A stretch of DNA of 64,000 nt from Streptomyces sp. ITFR-16 (GTDB lineage Bacteria > Actinomycetota > Actinomycetes > Streptomycetales > Streptomycetaceae): positions 2,604,001 through 2,668,000 of the forward strand of contig NZ_CP134609.1 of the NCBI RefSeq assembly GCF_031844705.1, given 5' to 3'. Below, in pieces: positions 52,078 through 60,909 of the stretch (position 1 is the first letter of the stretch; each line of letters starts with the position of its first letter). The translations under genes and the position numbers were made by a program. Under the pieces are notes generated by a model. That model saw nothing but the letters and a program-made list of their open reading frames with translations. It ran no database searches and had not been told where the DNA came from.

Positions 52078-53070
52078 TCAGCAGACTTCTTCGAGATCCC
52101 GCCACTCACGGCTGTCCGGGCTGTCCGCCACCCAGCCGTCGAGCAGTCCGCGCACCAGCCCGGCGGGCGCCGCGAGACCGCACTCGCGCTCGGGCACCCA
52201 CAGCTCACCGGCGGTGCGGTGGCCCAGCGGGCCGGGGTGGCCGGGCTCGCTGTGGTCGTGCGGGTCCAGGTGCTCGCCGTCACCCTCGTCGCTCTCCATC
52301 CGGCTCTCCGAGCAGGCCCGGCACAGCAGCCGCACGGACGAGGACCAGTCCTCGGCGGCGAATCCGGCGTCGGAGGCCAGCTTCTCCAGGGCGTCCCGGT
52401 CCGCCTCGGTGGCGGCCTCCAGCAGCACCACCCAGGTGGGCACGGGGGACGGGGCCCACAGCTCGATCTCGTCGAAGACGGGGTACGAGGGGCCGGCCGC
52501 GGTGATCCGCTCGCCGTGCGGCACCCCGTCGTGCAGGACGACCTCGCCCCAGCGCCGCCCGGAGGACGGCAGGGGGATCGACAGCACTTCTATCCGGGCC
52601 GGGTCCAGCCTGCGGCCCCAGACGACCTCGGCCTCGCCCTCGGGCGACAGCCGTACGGCCGCGCTGCCCAGCTCCATGCCGACCGGCTCGCTGCCGGACG
52701 CGGGGGTCTGCTGGCCGCCGCCGGGGACCTTCAGTCCGTACGCCTGCCAGGCCCGGCGGGCCAGCGGCCAGTCCTGCAGCGCGGTGGCGGCGATCCCGAC
52801 GTTCCACCAGTCGGGGGCGCCGGACTCCTTGTCGAGCAGCGCGACGGCCCGCAGGCCCGCGGCCCGCGCCTGCTCCCAGTCGTGCCGGAACTTGTGCAGC
52901 AGCGCCAGGTTGAACCACGACTCCGAGAGCCAGGGCTCCAGGTCCGCCGCACGTGTCAGCAGCGCGCCCGCGTCCTCGTACCGGCCGTCGCCGATCAGCG
53001 TGAACGCGCGGTCCGTGGCCTGCCGCCAAGAGGCGGATGGCCGATGCCGTACCTTCCCGAAGATCCTCAC
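52078..53070 (-). CDS. tetratricopeptide-repeat protein
   Basis: About 330 aa, soluble. TPR-like helices occupy residues ~15-110 (AFTLIGDGRYEDAGALLTRAADLEPWLSESWFNLALLHKFRHDWEQARAAGLRAVALL and PDWWNVGIAATALQDWPLARRAWQAYGL). A beta-rich middle region (VWGRRLDPARIEVLSIPLP) and a C-terminal part with LCRACSES and a His/Asp-rich stretch (DPHDHSEPGHPGPLGHR) follow. The partner is unknown. GTG 53070 is my choice of start; an ATG at 53121 or 53151 would lengthen it without clear ribosome binding sites. Confidence 0.75.
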   Translation of the reverse strand: MRIFGKVRHRPSASWRQATDRAFTLIGDGRYEDAGALLTRAADLEPWLSESWFNLALLHKFRHDWEQARAAGLRAVALLDKESGAPDWWNVGIAATALQDWPLARRAWQAYGLKVPGGGQQTPASGSEPVGMELGSAAVRLSPEGEAEVVWGRRLDPARIEVLSIPLPSSGRRWGEVVLHDGVPHGERITAAGPSYPVFDEIELWAPSPVPTWVVLLEAATEADRDALEKLASDAGFAAEDWSSSVRLLCRACSESRMESDEGDGEHLDPHDHSEPGHPGPLGHRTAGELWVPERECGLAAPAGLVRGLLDGWVADSPDSREWRDLEEVC

Positions 53071-53161
53071 GATTCCCGCCTGTCCCGACTGGACACCCTC
53101 GTTTTTCCGCTCTCTTCGCATCCAACCATGCCCGGCCGGACGCCCGCTCATTACCCATGGG

Positions 53162-54397
53162 TTACCCAGGCGGGACGGGGGTCAGACCGCCCCGGGCCAG
53201 AACCCTGGCCAGGGATTCCACCACCTGGGGCTGGTAGTCGCGGCCGGTGCCGAGCCTGAGCTGCTCCAGCGCACCGAGCGGCCCGCCGATACTTTCCCCG
53301 CACAGGTCGTCGTATGCGTTGACCGCCCGGACGATCCTGGCGGACAGCGGCTGTTCGCGGTAGGGGTCGGCCTGCTGTTCCACCACGACGGCGACTTTCG
53401 CGTCCACCCCGGTCTGGCGGACCACCGCACCGCCCAGCAGGGCGATCCGGCGCTGCTCGACCGCCGGCAGCACGGCGGTGGCCCCGTCCGGCACCGGGTC
53501 GACCAGGGAGAGCTGGCCGATGTCGTGCATCAGCGCCGCGTACTCCAGGACGGTGAGCTCGGGCCCCGAAAGACCCATCTCGCGGCCCACCGCCGTGCAG
53601 AGCACCGCCACCCTGCGGGCATGGCCGTGCGGGGTGTAGCCGGCGATCTCGGTGGACCGGGCGAGCGAGGCGATGGTCTGCCGGTAGGTGGTGCGCACGG
53701 CGGTGAAGCGGCGGAACGAGATCTGGGTGAGCAGCAGCGGTACGCACAGGACGGGCAGCGCCCACAGCCCTGCGGCGGCCACCCCGAGCGCCATGACCGC
53801 CCCGGTCGCGCAGACGGCCGAGCCGATGCCCGTCAGGGCCCGCAGCTCGTCGCGGAGCAGGGGGCCGTACGGGACGCGGGTGCGGCCCCGCAGCAGCAGG
53901 GCGCCCAGCACGGCGTCGCACAGGGCGGTGAGCCCGAGCAGCAGGAGCAGGTAGGCCGCGTAGTACGGGCCGTCGCCGAACCAGTCCTCGGACCGGCCGG
54001 AGTTGTAGAGCGGCTGGAAGCAGGCGGCGGCGAACGCCACGGTCAGCACGCGGCGGGCCACCTGGTCGGCGCCGGGCCCGCTGCCGCGCGCCACATGGGG
54101 CACCGAGGCGACGAGCTGCGCGGCGACGAGGACCGCGATCACCTGGAGCACCCCGTGGCTGGTGGGCTCCCCGCCGCTGCGTCCGAGCAGGGCGTACGCC
54201 AGGGCCCCGGCCGCGCCGAGCGGCGCGGGCTCCCGCTCCCCGGGCAGGGCGCCCCAGCGGGCCAGTTCACCGACGGTGATGAGGAGCCCGAAGGCGAGGG
54301 CGTGCCCCGGTTCGTGGACACCGTGCCAGAGCGTGTGCCCGAGCCCGGCGGCGGCGAGCGCGAGGGCCGCGCCCCGGACGCCCAGGGCCACGCTCAC
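53162..54397 (-). CDS. membrane protein with degenerate HD(-GYP)-like domain
   Basis: 411 aa. The N-terminal ~230 residues hold six to eight membrane spans. The C-terminal ~170 residues are an HD domain: TEIAGYTPHGHARRVAVLCTAVGREMGLSGPELTVLEYAALMHDIGQLSL retains the metal-binding HD (MHDIG). The GYP region expected after it is not recognisable (VEQQADPYREQPLSARIVRAVNAYDDL), so c-di-GMP hydrolysis is doubtful. The GTG overlaps the stop of the upstream HD-GYP gene (GTGA), so the two are translated together and may form a complex in which this subunit regulates its neighbour. Confidence 0.82.
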   Translation of the reverse strand: MSVALGVRGAALALAAAGLGHTLWHGVHEPGHALAFGLLITVGELARWGALPGEREPAPLGAAGALAYALLGRSGGEPTSHGVLQVIAVLVAAQLVASVPHVARGSGPGADQVARRVLTVAFAAACFQPLYNSGRSEDWFGDGPYYAAYLLLLLGLTALCDAVLGALLLRGRTRVPYGPLLRDELRALTGIGSAVCATGAVMALGVAAAGLWALPVLCVPLLLTQISFRRFTAVRTTYRQTIASLARSTEIAGYTPHGHARRVAVLCTAVGREMGLSGPELTVLEYAALMHDIGQLSLVDPVPDGATAVLPAVEQRRIALLGGAVVRQTGVDAKVAVVVEQQADPYREQPLSARIVRAVNAYDDLCGESIGGPLGALEQLRLGTGRDYQPQVVESLARVLARGGLTPVPPG

Positions 54398-55818
54398 CGC
54401 TCGGACGCCCGGAAGGACGGGGCGCCGGACCCGGGCCCGCCGGCCGGCCGGGGACGGGCCGTGCCCCGGGCGGGCCGGGCACCCGTGTCACCGCCGCCGC
54501 CCCGGGGCCCCGGCACCTCGTCCGAGGTCACCGAGGCCGACCATCCGTACCGCTCGACCCCCCGCGCCAGCGCCCGCACCATCTGCGGGTCGAACTGCGT
54601 GCCCGCGCACCGCTTCAGCTCCTCCACCGCGGCCGGCACCGGCCGCCCCGGCCGGTAGGACCGGGTCGACGTCATGGCGTCGAAGGCGTCCGCGACGGCG
54701 ACGACCCGGGCGAACTCGGGGATCTCGCGGCCCGCGAGCCCGTACGGGTACCCGCTGCCGTCCAGCCGTTCGTGGTGGTGCAGGATCGCCGCCCGGGCCT
54801 CCCCGAGGAAGCCGATGCCGCGCACGATCTCGTGCCCGTACTCCGGGTGCAGCTCGATCACCCGCCGCTCCTCGGGGGTCAGCGGCCCGTCCTTGCGCAG
54901 CACCCGGGTCGGCACACCGAGCTTGCCGACGTCGTGCAGGATGCCGGCGAACCGCAGCACCTCGATGCGGTCCCGGTCCATGCCCAGCTCCCGGGCGATG
55001 AGCACGGAGGCGCGGCCCACCCGTTCGCTGTGGCCCCGGGTGTAGGTGTCCTTGATGTCGACGGCCTGCACCAGGGCCCTGATGGTGGCCCGGTGCGCGG
55101 CGTGCTCGCGGTGGTACTGGGCGAAGACCCAGCAGGAGATGTACATGGGCAGGAGCACGAAGAGCGCGGCCAGCGGCCCGTACGAGCTGCTCCACAGGAC
55201 GGCCATCATCAGCCCGGCGAGGCCGTGCACCAGGTGCGGCCCGAGCGAGCGGGGCAGCAGCCCGCTCCAGGCGCGGCGCGGCGGGAGCTGTTCGGCGACG
55301 GCCAGGATCGAGCCGTCCAGGGCGGCCAGCACCAGACTGAAGGCGAGCGCGGCGGCGCAGGCGGGCAGCAGGGCGTACGGCAGGTCGGGCACCCGGCCGG
55401 GGGCCTCGCCGCCGAGTGCGCCGGGCCCGCCCAGCAGGGTGTGGACCCAGGAGGCCGCCCAGACGGTGACGGCCAGCTCGGCGGCCCGCCAGACGCGGCG
55501 GGCGGTGGCCGGGGCCTTGTCCACCCGGCCGACGAGCGAGCCGGGGACCGCGACCAGGGCGGCGGCCGGGGGCGGGAGCAGGAAGGCGGCCGCGAGCAGC
55601 AGCGGGAAGAACGATCCGGCGCCGACCGGCACCGCGCCGGGTCCCCTGGAGAAGGGGCGGCGGCCGGGGAGTTCGCACAGGAGGTAGAGCCCGGTGAGCA
55701 GTCCGAGGGTCGTCCACGGCGTGCCGGCGCCGGGGCGCAGCGCCGGCAGGACGCACAGGGCCGCGCCGAGCGCGACGGCCAGGATGTGTGCCCGCGCCGC
55801 GCCACGTGTGGCTCTCAC
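54394..55818 (-). CDS. membrane-anchored HD-GYP domain phosphodiesterase
   Basis: 474 aa. The N-terminal ~240 residues contain several membrane spans. A complete HD-GYP domain follows: DIKDTYTRGHSERVGRASVLIARELGMD, LRFAGILHDVGKLGVPTRVLRKDGPL with the HD and K residues, and ILHHHERLDGSGYPYGLAGREIPEFARVVAVADAFDAMTS with the H-x-E-x-x-D-G-x-G-Y-P motif. Such domains hydrolyse cyclic di-GMP to GMP or pGpG. The ~45-residue tail is Pro/Gly/Arg rich and disordered. The start is GTG 55818. In Streptomyces, c-di-GMP controls the switch to sporulation through BldD, so this is a candidate regulator of that pool. Confidence 0.9.
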   Translation of the reverse strand: MRATRGAARAHILAVALGAALCVLPALRPGAGTPWTTLGLLTGLYLLCELPGRRPFSRGPGAVPVGAGSFFPLLLAAAFLLPPPAAALVAVPGSLVGRVDKAPATARRVWRAAELAVTVWAASWVHTLLGGPGALGGEAPGRVPDLPYALLPACAAALAFSLVLAALDGSILAVAEQLPPRRAWSGLLPRSLGPHLVHGLAGLMMAVLWSSSYGPLAALFVLLPMYISCWVFAQYHREHAAHRATIRALVQAVDIKDTYTRGHSERVGRASVLIARELGMDRDRIEVLRFAGILHDVGKLGVPTRVLRKDGPLTPEERRVIELHPEYGHEIVRGIGFLGEARAAILHHHERLDGSGYPYGLAGREIPEFARVVAVADAFDAMTSTRSYRPGRPVPAAVEELKRCAGTQFDPQMVRALARGVERYGWSASVTSDEVPGPRGGGGDTGARPARGTARPRPAGGPGSGAPSFRASER

Positions 55819-55921
55819 CCGTCCGCCCGCCCCCCAGCATCGCCAATGGAGGCGCCAGGCTAGCGAGTTGGGCGGGCCGGCCGGGGGCCGACGGGGGTGA
55901 TTAGCACGTTCGGGTGATGCG

Positions 55922-56242
55922 TCAGTCCGATGCGGCGGACGGCACCCCGGTGTCGGCGGCCGTGACGTCCTGTTCCGGAACGGCCTGTCCGGAGCGGATC
56001 AGGTCGATCCGTCCCATCACCTTGGAGCGCAGGTCGGCCGGTACGTCGTCGTGCCCGCAGCAGCGCTTGACCAGCTTCTTCACGGCCTGTTCCAGGCCGT
56101 ACTTCTCCAGGCAGGGGGAGCACTCACCGAAGTGCGCCTCGAACTTGGTGCAGTCGCTGTCGGGCATCTCCCGGTCGAGGAACTCGTAGAGGTGATCGAG
56201 GACCTCTGCGCAATCCGTCTCGTGCGGCTCTCCGCAGCTCAT
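55922..56242 (-). CDS. rsrA: redox-sensing zinc anti-sigma factor RsrA
   Basis: 106 aa. The zinc anti-sigma motif is His37-x3-Cys41-x2-Cys44 (HFGECSPC), with further Cys3, His7, Cys11, Cys31, Cys61 and Cys62 at the positions known from S. coelicolor RsrA. In reduced form it binds zinc and SigR. Thiol oxidation forms a disulfide involving Cys11 and the CxxC pair, ejects zinc and frees SigR. The ATG overlaps the sigR stop by four bases, coupling the two. It is the last gene of the operon. Confidence 0.97.
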   Translation of the reverse strand: MSCGEPHETDCAEVLDHLYEFLDREMPDSDCTKFEAHFGECSPCLEKYGLEQAVKKLVKRCCGHDDVPADLRSKVMGRIDLIRSGQAVPEQDVTAADTGVPSAASD

Positions 56243-56895
56243 GAGCCCGAGCCTTTCCGATCGTCCGACTCACCGGCGCCCGCGGGGACGAGCCCGCGGT
56301 CACGGGCGTAGTCCTCCAGCATGCCGCGCAGTTGACGGCGGCCCCGGTGCAGTCGGGACATCACCGTACCGATGGGAGTCCCCATGATGTCCGCGATCTC
56401 CTTGTAGGCAAAGCCCTCTACATCGGCGAGATACACCGCGATGCGGAACTCCTCCGGGATCGCCTGCAGCGCCGACTTCACGTCGGAGTCGGGCAGGTGG
56501 TCGAGTGCCTGGGACTCGGCGGACCGCAGACCGGTCGACATGTGCGACTCGGCGCGCGCCAGCTGCCAGTCCTCGATCTCCTCGGCGGCACTGCGCTGGG
56601 GTTCGCGCTGCTTCTTGCGGTACGAGTTGATGAAGGTGTTCGTGAGGATGCGGTACATCCACGCCTTGAGGTTGGTGCCCTCGCGGAACTGGTGGAAGGA
56701 GCCGTAGGCCTTGGCGTACGTCTCCTGGACCAGGTCCTCGGCGTCCGCGGGGTTGCGCGTCATGCGCAGCGCGGCCGAGTACATCTGGTCGAGGAAACCG
56801 AGGGCGTCGCGCTCGAAGCGCGCGTTGCGCTCGGCGGTCGTCTCCTGCGGGCGGCCGTCGTCGGTCCCTGTGTCGGTCCCAGTGACCGGACCCAC
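56239..56895 (-). CDS. sigR: thiol-oxidative-stress ECF sigma factor SigR
   Basis: 218 aa from the GTG at 56895, which has GGAGGA just upstream. Region 2 reads [66 protein letters not shown]. The region 4 HTH reads [52 protein letters not shown]. The frame stays open upstream to an ATG at 57081, giving a 280 aa form. S. coelicolor makes the same long unstable isoform (SigR') from the SigR-dependent promoter, forming a feedback loop, and that promoter is present here. It controls thioredoxin, mycothiol and proteolysis genes. Confidence 0.97.
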   Translation of the reverse strand: MGPVTGTDTGTDDGRPQETTAERNARFERDALGFLDQMYSAALRMTRNPADAEDLVQETYAKAYGSFHQFREGTNLKAWMYRILTNTFINSYRKKQREPQRSAAEEIEDWQLARAESHMSTGLRSAESQALDHLPDSDVKSALQAIPEEFRIAVYLADVEGFAYKEIADIMGTPIGTVMSRLHRGRRQLRGMLEDYARDRGLVPAGAGESDDRKGSGS

Positions 56896-57131
56896 CTCCT
56901 CCAACGCTGTGGCGGAACCGAAACCGGACCCGCTCGAATCGGAGAATAGTCGACCTTGGTCCCGCGCGGGCTGTCGATCAGGTCCGCTCAGTGACCGCTC
57001 CGGAGTGGTCTTGGCCGCATGCAGGACCGTCCACTCCAGGTCAGCGGCGTTCGAGCGACGCGGGCAGATGGTCGAACCCATGCGACGGACTCCCTCTCCA
57101 CAGACGACGTTGGTGTACCGACGTCCCGAAC

Positions 57132-57157
57132 AACAGCGGTCCCCCGCCCGGCATTCC
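57132..57157 (-). promoter_or_regulatory. SigR-dependent autoregulatory promoter (sigRp2 type)
   Basis: On the minus strand GGAAT (57157-57153), exactly 18 bases and GTT (57134-57132) match the SigR consensus GGAAT-N18-GTT. It lies 50-75 bases upstream of the ATG of the long SigR isoform, so the transcript includes that start. Confidence 0.93.
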
Positions 57158-57181
57158 CGGGCGCCGGGCGGGGGTGCGCGG

Positions 57182-57844
57182 TCACCCGATCCCGGCCAGC
57201 CAGCCGGCCACGGACGTGGTGAGGATCTCCATCGCCGCCTCCTCGGTCAGCCCGGACCGCTTCGGTACGGCGAAGCCGTGGTCGCCGTCCGGAACCTCGG
57301 CGAGCCGGTACTCCCCCGGAGGGAATTCGGCGGGGCGGCCGAACGGGTCGTTGCCGCCCTGGACGACGAGCGCGGGCACCCCGCAGCCCAGCAGCTCGTC
57401 CGCGCGGGACTTCTCCGGACGGCCCGGCGGGTGCAGCGGGAAGCTGAGCGCGAGGACCGCCCGGGCACCGAGCGGGGCGGCCGTGCGGCAGGCGACCCGG
57501 GCTCCGGCGCTGCGTCCGCCGGCGACGACCGGGAGGCCGGGTGCGCTCAGCGCGGGCCACAGGCCGCGCCAGCCGGTGTCCAGGGTCTTCGGGGCGGGCG
57601 CGAGCTTCTTCCCGGCGACCCGCCAGGGCTGCTCCACCAGAGCGACGCCCACCCCCTGCGGGGGCAGCGCTGCGGCCAGGGCCCTGAGGTCCCGGGCCTC
57701 GATGCCACCGCCCGCGCCGTGGCCGAGGGCGAGCAGGAGGCGGGGCTTCTTCGCGGGCAGCCAGGTGATCCGGGCCGTGCCGGCCTCGGTGTCGACCGTC
57801 TCGGTGCGGGGCTCTGTCTCGGTGGCTTTCACACCCCCATCCAA
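57182..57844 (-). CDS. alpha/beta hydrolase (dienelactone hydrolase-like)
   Basis: 220 aa cytosolic hydrolase. [39 protein letters not shown] carries the oxyanion region, [17 protein letters not shown] the nucleophile elbow (G-x-S-x-G with Ser), and a late DGDHGF the catalytic His; [13 protein letters not shown] supplies the acid. This resembles the YciA/KANL3-like small hydrolase group with no known substrate. It is upstream of sigR on the same strand, and its 3' end lies 25 bases from the SigR promoter. Confidence 0.85.
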   Translation of the reverse strand: MDGGVKATETEPRTETVDTEAGTARITWLPAKKPRLLLALGHGAGGGIEARDLRALAAALPPQGVGVALVEQPWRVAGKKLAPAPKTLDTGWRGLWPALSAPGLPVVAGGRSAGARVACRTAAPLGARAVLALSFPLHPPGRPEKSRADELLGCGVPALVVQGGNDPFGRPAEFPPGEYRLAEVPDGDHGFAVPKRSGLTEEAAMEILTTSVAGWLAGIG

Positions 57845-57881
57845 CCAACCCGCGGTGGGCCGTCCGGGGTCCGGCGCGTCC

Positions 57882-58697
57882 TCAGAAGAGCGTGCTCATC
57901 TCGGGGGCGGCCAGCTCGTCCTTCAGCTCGGGGCCGTTGTTGCGGACGTTGCTGACGGCGGTGGCGACCGGGTAGGCGCGCATCAGCCCGCCGGGCGGCG
58001 GTGTCAGCAGTCCGCGCAGTTCCTCGATGTCGGTGCGCGTGGGGTCCAGCCAGTCGTCCCAGCGGTCCGGGGTGAGCATCAGCGGCATCCGGGGGTGGAT
58101 GTCGGCGAGCGCGGCCGGGCCCTCGGCGGGGGCGACGGCGAGCGGGGTGGTCTCCGCCTCGGTCGTGATCACCGAGCAGGTCACCCACCAGGCCTGGGGG
58201 TGGTCGTCGGGCAGGGTGCGGTCGCGCCAGAACTCGTAGAGACCGGCCATCGCGAAGACCGAGCCGTCGGCGGGGGTGACGAAGTAGGGCTGCTTGCGGG
58301 GGCGCTTCCTGCGGCCCTTCTCCTCCAGCTGCCGCTCCTCGGCGCCGGTCACCCACTCGTAATAGCCGTCGGCGGGCAGGATGCAGCGCCGGGAGACGAA
58401 GGGGCGGCGGAAGGACGGCTTCTCGTGGACTGTCTCGGCGCGGGCGTTGATCATCCGGGCGCCGCCCTCCGGGGTCTTGGCCCAGGACGGCACCAGTCCC
58501 CATTTCAGGGCGCGCAGCTGGCGAACCGGACGCTGGTCGTCCGCGTCTTTCACAGGACGTTCCAGTACGGCGTAGACCTCCTTGGTCGGCGCCACGTTGT
58601 AATCGGGCTCCAGCGCCTCGGCCGGTTCCCACTTCTCCACCTGGAAGAGTCCGGTCAGATCCTCGGGCCGCCGACTCGCTGCATACCGTCCGCACAT
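57882..58697 (-). CDS. SRAP (YedK/HMCES) abasic-site crosslinking protein
   Basis: 271 aa. The mature protein must begin MCGRYAAS, because Cys2 forms the thiazolidine crosslink with abasic sites in single-stranded DNA; this fixes the start at 58697. Other active-site residues are in YNVAPTKEVYAV (Asn), MINARAETVHEKPSFRRPFVSRRCILPADGYYEW (Glu in RAET) and ADIHPRMPLML (His). The protein shields abasic sites during replication. A Lys/Arg-rich insert (EEKGRRKRPRKQPYF) is typical of the family. It is divergent from the M50-like gene. Confidence 0.92.
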   Translation of the reverse strand: MCGRYAASRRPEDLTGLFQVEKWEPAEALEPDYNVAPTKEVYAVLERPVKDADDQRPVRQLRALKWGLVPSWAKTPEGGARMINARAETVHEKPSFRRPFVSRRCILPADGYYEWVTGAEERQLEEKGRRKRPRKQPYFVTPADGSVFAMAGLYEFWRDRTLPDDHPQAWWVTCSVITTEAETTPLAVAPAEGPAALADIHPRMPLMLTPDRWDDWLDPTRTDIEELRGLLTPPPGGLMRAYPVATAVSNVRNNGPELKDELAAPEMSTLF

Positions 58698-58762
58698 AAG
58701 TGCCAGACTGCCACGACCGTCCTCCCGACCGGACGCCAATACCGCAAGGAGCCGCCCACGCC

Positions 58763-59476
58763 ATGGACAGCACCGATCTCGGCAATCTGTGGGACCGCGT
58801 CTTCGGCACCCAGCCGGCGCCGGAGCAGTGGCTGGTGGTGGTGACCGCCACGGCCGCGCTCATCGCCGTCGTGCCGAACGTCCTGTGGCGGCTGTCGCGC
58901 AACGCGATCACCATCGCCCACGAGGGCGGCCACGGTCTGGTCGCCCTGCTCACCGGCCGGCAGCTCTCGGGCATCCGGCTGCACTCGGACACCAGCGGGC
59001 TGACGGTCAGCCGGGGCAGGCCGACCGGCATCGGAATGGTGCTGACGGCCGCGGCGGGGTACACCGCGCCGCCGCTGCTCGGGCTCGGCGGCGCCTGGCT
59101 GCTGGCGGACGGCCGGATCACCCTGCTCCTGTGGATCTCCACGGCCCTGCTCGCGGTGATGCTGGTGATGATCCGCAATGTGTACGGGGCGCTGACGGTG
59201 ATCCTCACGGGTTCGCTCTTCCTGTTGATGTCGTGGCTGGCCTCACCCGACTGGCAGTCGCTGTTCGCGTACAGCGTGGTCTGGTTCCTGCTGCTGGGCG
59301 GGGTGCGCCCGGCGTTCGAGCTGCAGTCCAAGCGGCGCCACGGCGGGGCGCCGGACTCGGACGCGGACCAGCTGGCCAGGCTGACGGACGTACCGGCCGC
59401 GCTGTGGCTGTTCCTGTTCCACGCGGTGTCGCTGTGCTCGCTGATCGGCGGCGGACGCTGGCTGCTGGGTCTGTGA
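58763..59476 (+). CDS. M50-like membrane metallopeptidase family protein
   Basis: 237 aa with about six membrane spans. HEGGHGLVALLTG supplies the zinc HExxH motif (HEGGH) in the second hydrophobic segment. A typical M50 enzyme has a distal Asp (NxxPxxPLDGG), which I do not see, so proteolysis is uncertain. The closest annotated group is the M50 family of actinobacteria related to SpoIVFB-like B3/B4 proteins. The ATG at 58763 is preceded by AAGGAGCCGCCCACGCC. It lies upstream of aroA on the same strand. Confidence 0.8.
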   Translation: MDSTDLGNLWDRVFGTQPAPEQWLVVVTATAALIAVVPNVLWRLSRNAITIAHEGGHGLVALLTGRQLSGIRLHSDTSGLTVSRGRPTGIGMVLTAAAGYTAPPLLGLGGAWLLADGRITLLLWISTALLAVMLVMIRNVYGALTVILTGSLFLLMSWLASPDWQSLFAYSVVWFLLLGGVRPAFELQSKRRHGGAPDSDADQLARLTDVPAALWLFLFHAVSLCSLIGGGRWLLGL

Positions 59477-59565
59477 CGGGCTTCCTCTACCACTCCCGCG
59501 TTACGTCCCCATTTCGCGTTGTTTGGCCAGAATCCGACTGGCCGGGGAGCCACTAAAGTGAGCCC

Positions 59566-60906
59566 ATGACCGAAAGTTCCGTGCACCCCGCCCTCTGGCC
59601 CGCCCCCCACGCGAGCGGAGCCGTCGACGCGACCGTCACCGTGCCCGGATCGAAGTCGGTCACCAACCGCGCGCTGGTGCTGGCCGCGCTCTCCTCGGAG
59701 CCGGGCTGGCTGCGCCGCCCGCTGCGCTCCCGCGACACCCTGCTGATGGCCGACGCGCTGCGCGCGATGGGCGTAGGCATCGAGGAGACGGTGTCCTCCA
59801 GCTCGTCCGTCACGGGCGGGCCCGACGCATCGGGCGAGGCCTGGCGGGTCATCCCGGCGGGTCTGCACGGCCCGGTCACGGTGGACGTCGGCAACGCCGG
59901 TACGGTCATGCGCTTCCTGCCCCCGGTCGCGGCCCTGGCCGACGGCCCGGTCCGCTTCGACGGCGACCCCCGCTCCTACGAGCGCCCGCTGCACGGGGTC
60001 ATCGATGCCCTGCGGGTGCTCGGCGCCCGGATCGACGACGACAACCGCGGCTCGCTGCCGATGACCGTGCACGGCGGCGGCGCGCTGGACGGCGGCCCGG
60101 TCGCCATCGACGCCTCCTCGTCCTCCCAGTTCGTCTCGGCGCTGCTGCTGTCCGCGCCGCGCTTCAACCAGGGCGTCGAGGTACGGCACACCGGCGCCCG
60201 GCTCCCCTCCATGCCGCACATCCGGATGACCGTCGGCATGCTGCGGGCCGTCGGCGCCCAGGTGGACGAGCCGGAGACGGGCGGCGAGCCGAACGTCTGG
60301 CGGGTCTCCCCCTCCGCCCTGCTCGGCCGCGATCTGACCGTCGAGCCCGACCTCTCCAACGCCCAGCCCTTCCTGGCGGCGGCGCTGGTGACCGGCGGCC
60401 GGGTCACCATCCCGGACTGGCCGCTGCGCACCACTCAGCCCGGTGACGCGCTGCGCGAGATCTTCACCGAGATGGGCGGCAGCTGCGAGCTGACCGAGCG
60501 CGGTCTCACCTTCACCGGCTCCGGCCGGATCCACGGCATCGACGTCGACCTCGGCGAGGTCGGCGAGCTGACCCCGGGCATCGCGGCGGTCGCGGCGCTG
60601 GCCGACTCCCCCTCCACCCTGAGCGGCGTCGCCCATCTGCGGCTGCACGAGACGGACCGGCTGGCCGCGCTCACCAAGGAGATCAACGAGCTGGGCGGTG
60701 ACGTCACGGAGACCGCGGACGGCCTCCACATCCGGCCGCGACCGCTGCACGGCGGTACCTTCCATACGTACGACGACCACCGGATGGCCACCGCGGGGTC
60801 GATCATCGGCCTTGCCGTCCCCGGAGTGGAGATCGAGAACGTGGCGACGACCGCCAAGACCCTGCCCGACTTCCCGCAGATGTGGACCGGAATGCTCGGG
60901 GCCTGA
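59566..60906 (+). CDS. aroA: 3-phosphoshikimate 1-carboxyvinyltransferase (EPSP synthase)
   Basis: 446 aa cytosolic enzyme of the shikimate pathway that joins PEP to shikimate-3-phosphate. Substrate motifs are [17 protein letters not shown] (Lys and Ser-Asn-Arg), [21 protein letters not shown] (N-A-G-T), the [15 protein letters not shown] region, [15 protein letters not shown] and [12 protein letters not shown], where K/R residues bind PEP. The [15 protein letters not shown] sequence is the class I-like loop. It ends three bases before rsgA, with which it is probably co-transcribed. Confidence 0.95.
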   Translation: MTESSVHPALWPAPHASGAVDATVTVPGSKSVTNRALVLAALSSEPGWLRRPLRSRDTLLMADALRAMGVGIEETVSSSSSVTGGPDASGEAWRVIPAGLHGPVTVDVGNAGTVMRFLPPVAALADGPVRFDGDPRSYERPLHGVIDALRVLGARIDDDNRGSLPMTVHGGGALDGGPVAIDASSSSQFVSALLLSAPRFNQGVEVRHTGARLPSMPHIRMTVGMLRAVGAQVDEPETGGEPNVWRVSPSALLGRDLTVEPDLSNAQPFLAAALVTGGRVTIPDWPLRTTQPGDALREIFTEMGGSCELTERGLTFTGSGRIHGIDVDLGEVGELTPGIAAVAALADSPSTLSGVAHLRLHETDRLAALTKEINELGGDVTETADGLHIRPRPLHGGTFHTYDDHRMATAGSIIGLAVPGVEIENVATTAKTLPDFPQMWTGMLGA

Positions 60907-60909
60907 GAC

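Noticed and set aside
51068..54658. Long plus-strand open frame (about 1200 codons) over def, the TPR gene and the HD gene
   Set aside because: Same GC-driven artefact; the minus-strand genes carry catalytic motifs ([22 protein letters not shown]) and ribosome binding sites.
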